DNA from: JAVMKJ01 sp031732875
Lineage (GTDB): Bacteria > Pseudomonadota > Gammaproteobacteria > Competibacterales > Competibacteraceae
Length of the DNA: 7,200 nucleotides
Assembly: GCA_031732875.1 (NCBI GenBank)
Contig: JAVMKL010000052.1
Location: 1-7,200 of the forward strand
Direction: 5' to 3'
Part shown: one piece after another, positions 6,725 through 7,200 of the stretch
How the letters are laid out: every line of letters starts with the position of its first letter
Numbering within the stretch: position 1 is the first letter of the stretch
Notes under the pieces: model-generated
What the model saw: only the letters and a program-made list of their open reading frames with translations
Told to the model about the DNA's origin: nothing
Database searches by the model: none
Made by a program: the position numbers and the translations under genes

Positions 6725-7198
6725 TCACCGACAGCTTCCCATGTTGAGGTTGTTGTCGGTGTCGCAGGGCACCACCGCCTCCAGCGCGTTCAGCCGGCTG
6801 GTGATGGAATCCCCGCAAACCAGATCGACGGTTTTCGACGCCGCGCCCGAACCGGTCACGCTGACCCCCCGTTCGCGCCGGGCCGGTTTTTGCTCTCCCT
6901 CGTAATCATCATAGAGGACGTACTGATAGCCGCCGTTCTCGAACCCAAGTTCCGTGCGATCCACCTGATAGCGGACGTAGTGGGCAAACCGGAATTGCCG
7001 GGGGCTGCCAAGTCTCTCTTTCGGAAATTCCAGCTCGATCGCACCAGGGCGACCGAAGCGGTATTGAAGGTAACCTTTGTCCCGATCGAGCGACCGGGAA
7101 CCGCACAAGGACACCAGTTTTGCGGATCCTTTCATCAGGCAGTTGAAAAAAACCTGCTCGTCCGAACCGCATAGCGAAGGAGCGCCAACGGCTGGCCC
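6725..7198 (-). CDS. Conserved secreted cysteine-containing protein, 5' end beyond the window
   Basis: The reading frame stays open to the right edge, so the first ATG inside the window (7135) is internal and the true start lies outside. The visible 157 residues begin GPAVGAPSLCGSDEQ. AVGA followed by PSLC looks like the end of a signal peptide and its cleavage site, suggesting export to the periplasm. Six cysteines (visible residues 10, 20, 32, 128, 145, 156) could form disulfides. The middle is strand-rich: GYLQYRFGRPGAIELEFP (41-58), then HYVRYQVDRTELGFE (73-87), and then YVLYDDYEGE. I recall similar exported proteins of unknown function in proteobacteria. It ends 44 nt before hsdR with no terminator seen. 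It is probably the chromosomal neighbour of the hsd locus rather than part of it. Confidence 0.8.
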   Translation of the reverse strand, partial: GPAVGAPSLCGSDEQVFFNCLMKGSAKLVSLCGSRSLDRDKGYLQYRFGRPGAIELEFPKERLGSPRQFRFAHYVRYQVDRTELGFENGGYQYVLYDDYEGEQKPARRERGVSVTGSGAASKTVDLVCGDSITSRLNALEAVVPCDTDNNLNMGSCR

Positions 7199-7200
7199 GA

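Noticed and set aside
6681..6818. A longer HsdR starting at 6818
   Set aside because: The extra 46 residues overlap the end of the upstream gene, have low-complexity composition, and lack a good ribosome site, whereas the ATG at 6680 has one.
4503..6905. An 800-codon open frame on the plus strand opposite hsdR
   Set aside because: It is antisense to a gene with a full set of HsdR motifs, its translation is Val/Gly/Ala/His-rich with no recognisable domain, and such frames are common opposite GC-rich genes.
6725..7135. A complete 136-aa gene starting at ATG 7135
   Set aside because: The frame is open for another 21 codons to the window edge and includes conserved-looking cysteines and a likely signal-peptide cleavage region, so the gene is cut by the window.

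Overview
The window carries a Type I restriction-modification (hsd) locus, all on the minus strand. Three genes that are not standard hsd components lie between hsdR and hsdS. Transcription runs right to left. The order is: the tail of an unrelated secreted-protein gene (6725 to the right edge), hsdR (6680-4287), a 216-aa unknown protein (4232-3582), a 181-aa unknown protein (3585-3040), a metallo-beta-lactamase (MBL) fold hydrolase (3055-1961), a half-length hsdS (1961-1323), and hsdM, which stops early (1322-42).

The source looks like a GC-rich proteobacterium, probably beta- or gammaproteobacterial. The hsdR and hsdM genes are GC-rich (63-80% in the 60-base lines counted), the proteins resemble proteobacterial families, and start sites have Shine-Dalgarno-like sequences. 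The species cannot be named. The central part, from about 1.5 to 4.3 kb, is much more AT-rich (33% GC in two sampled lines). This points to a separate origin for the cassette and for the target-recognition part of hsdS.

HsdR is a complete EcoEI-type restriction subunit: an N-terminal PD-(D/E)XK nuclease domain followed by the SF2 translocase motifs. HsdM has the SAM-binding and catalytic motifs but ends just after the conserved WYYD stretch, where relatives known to me continue. It is probably truncated by a rearrangement at about position 45. HsdS has one target-recognition domain and one conserved helix, so it would have to act as a dimer or alongside a second S subunit.

The five genes from 4232 to 42 overlap or abut (4-nt, 16-nt and 1-nt overlaps, then 0 nt). 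This indicates one translationally coupled unit in which the cassette is made together with S and M. The MBL protein resembles the soluble hydrolase domain of ComEC and has two partners of unknown function. By analogy with PrrC-type genes embedded in hsd loci, the trio is the best candidate here for an undescribed accessory defence module. That role is inferred from context only. There is no gene-free stretch over 300 bases, and I saw no tRNA, rRNA, CRISPR array or insertion sequence.
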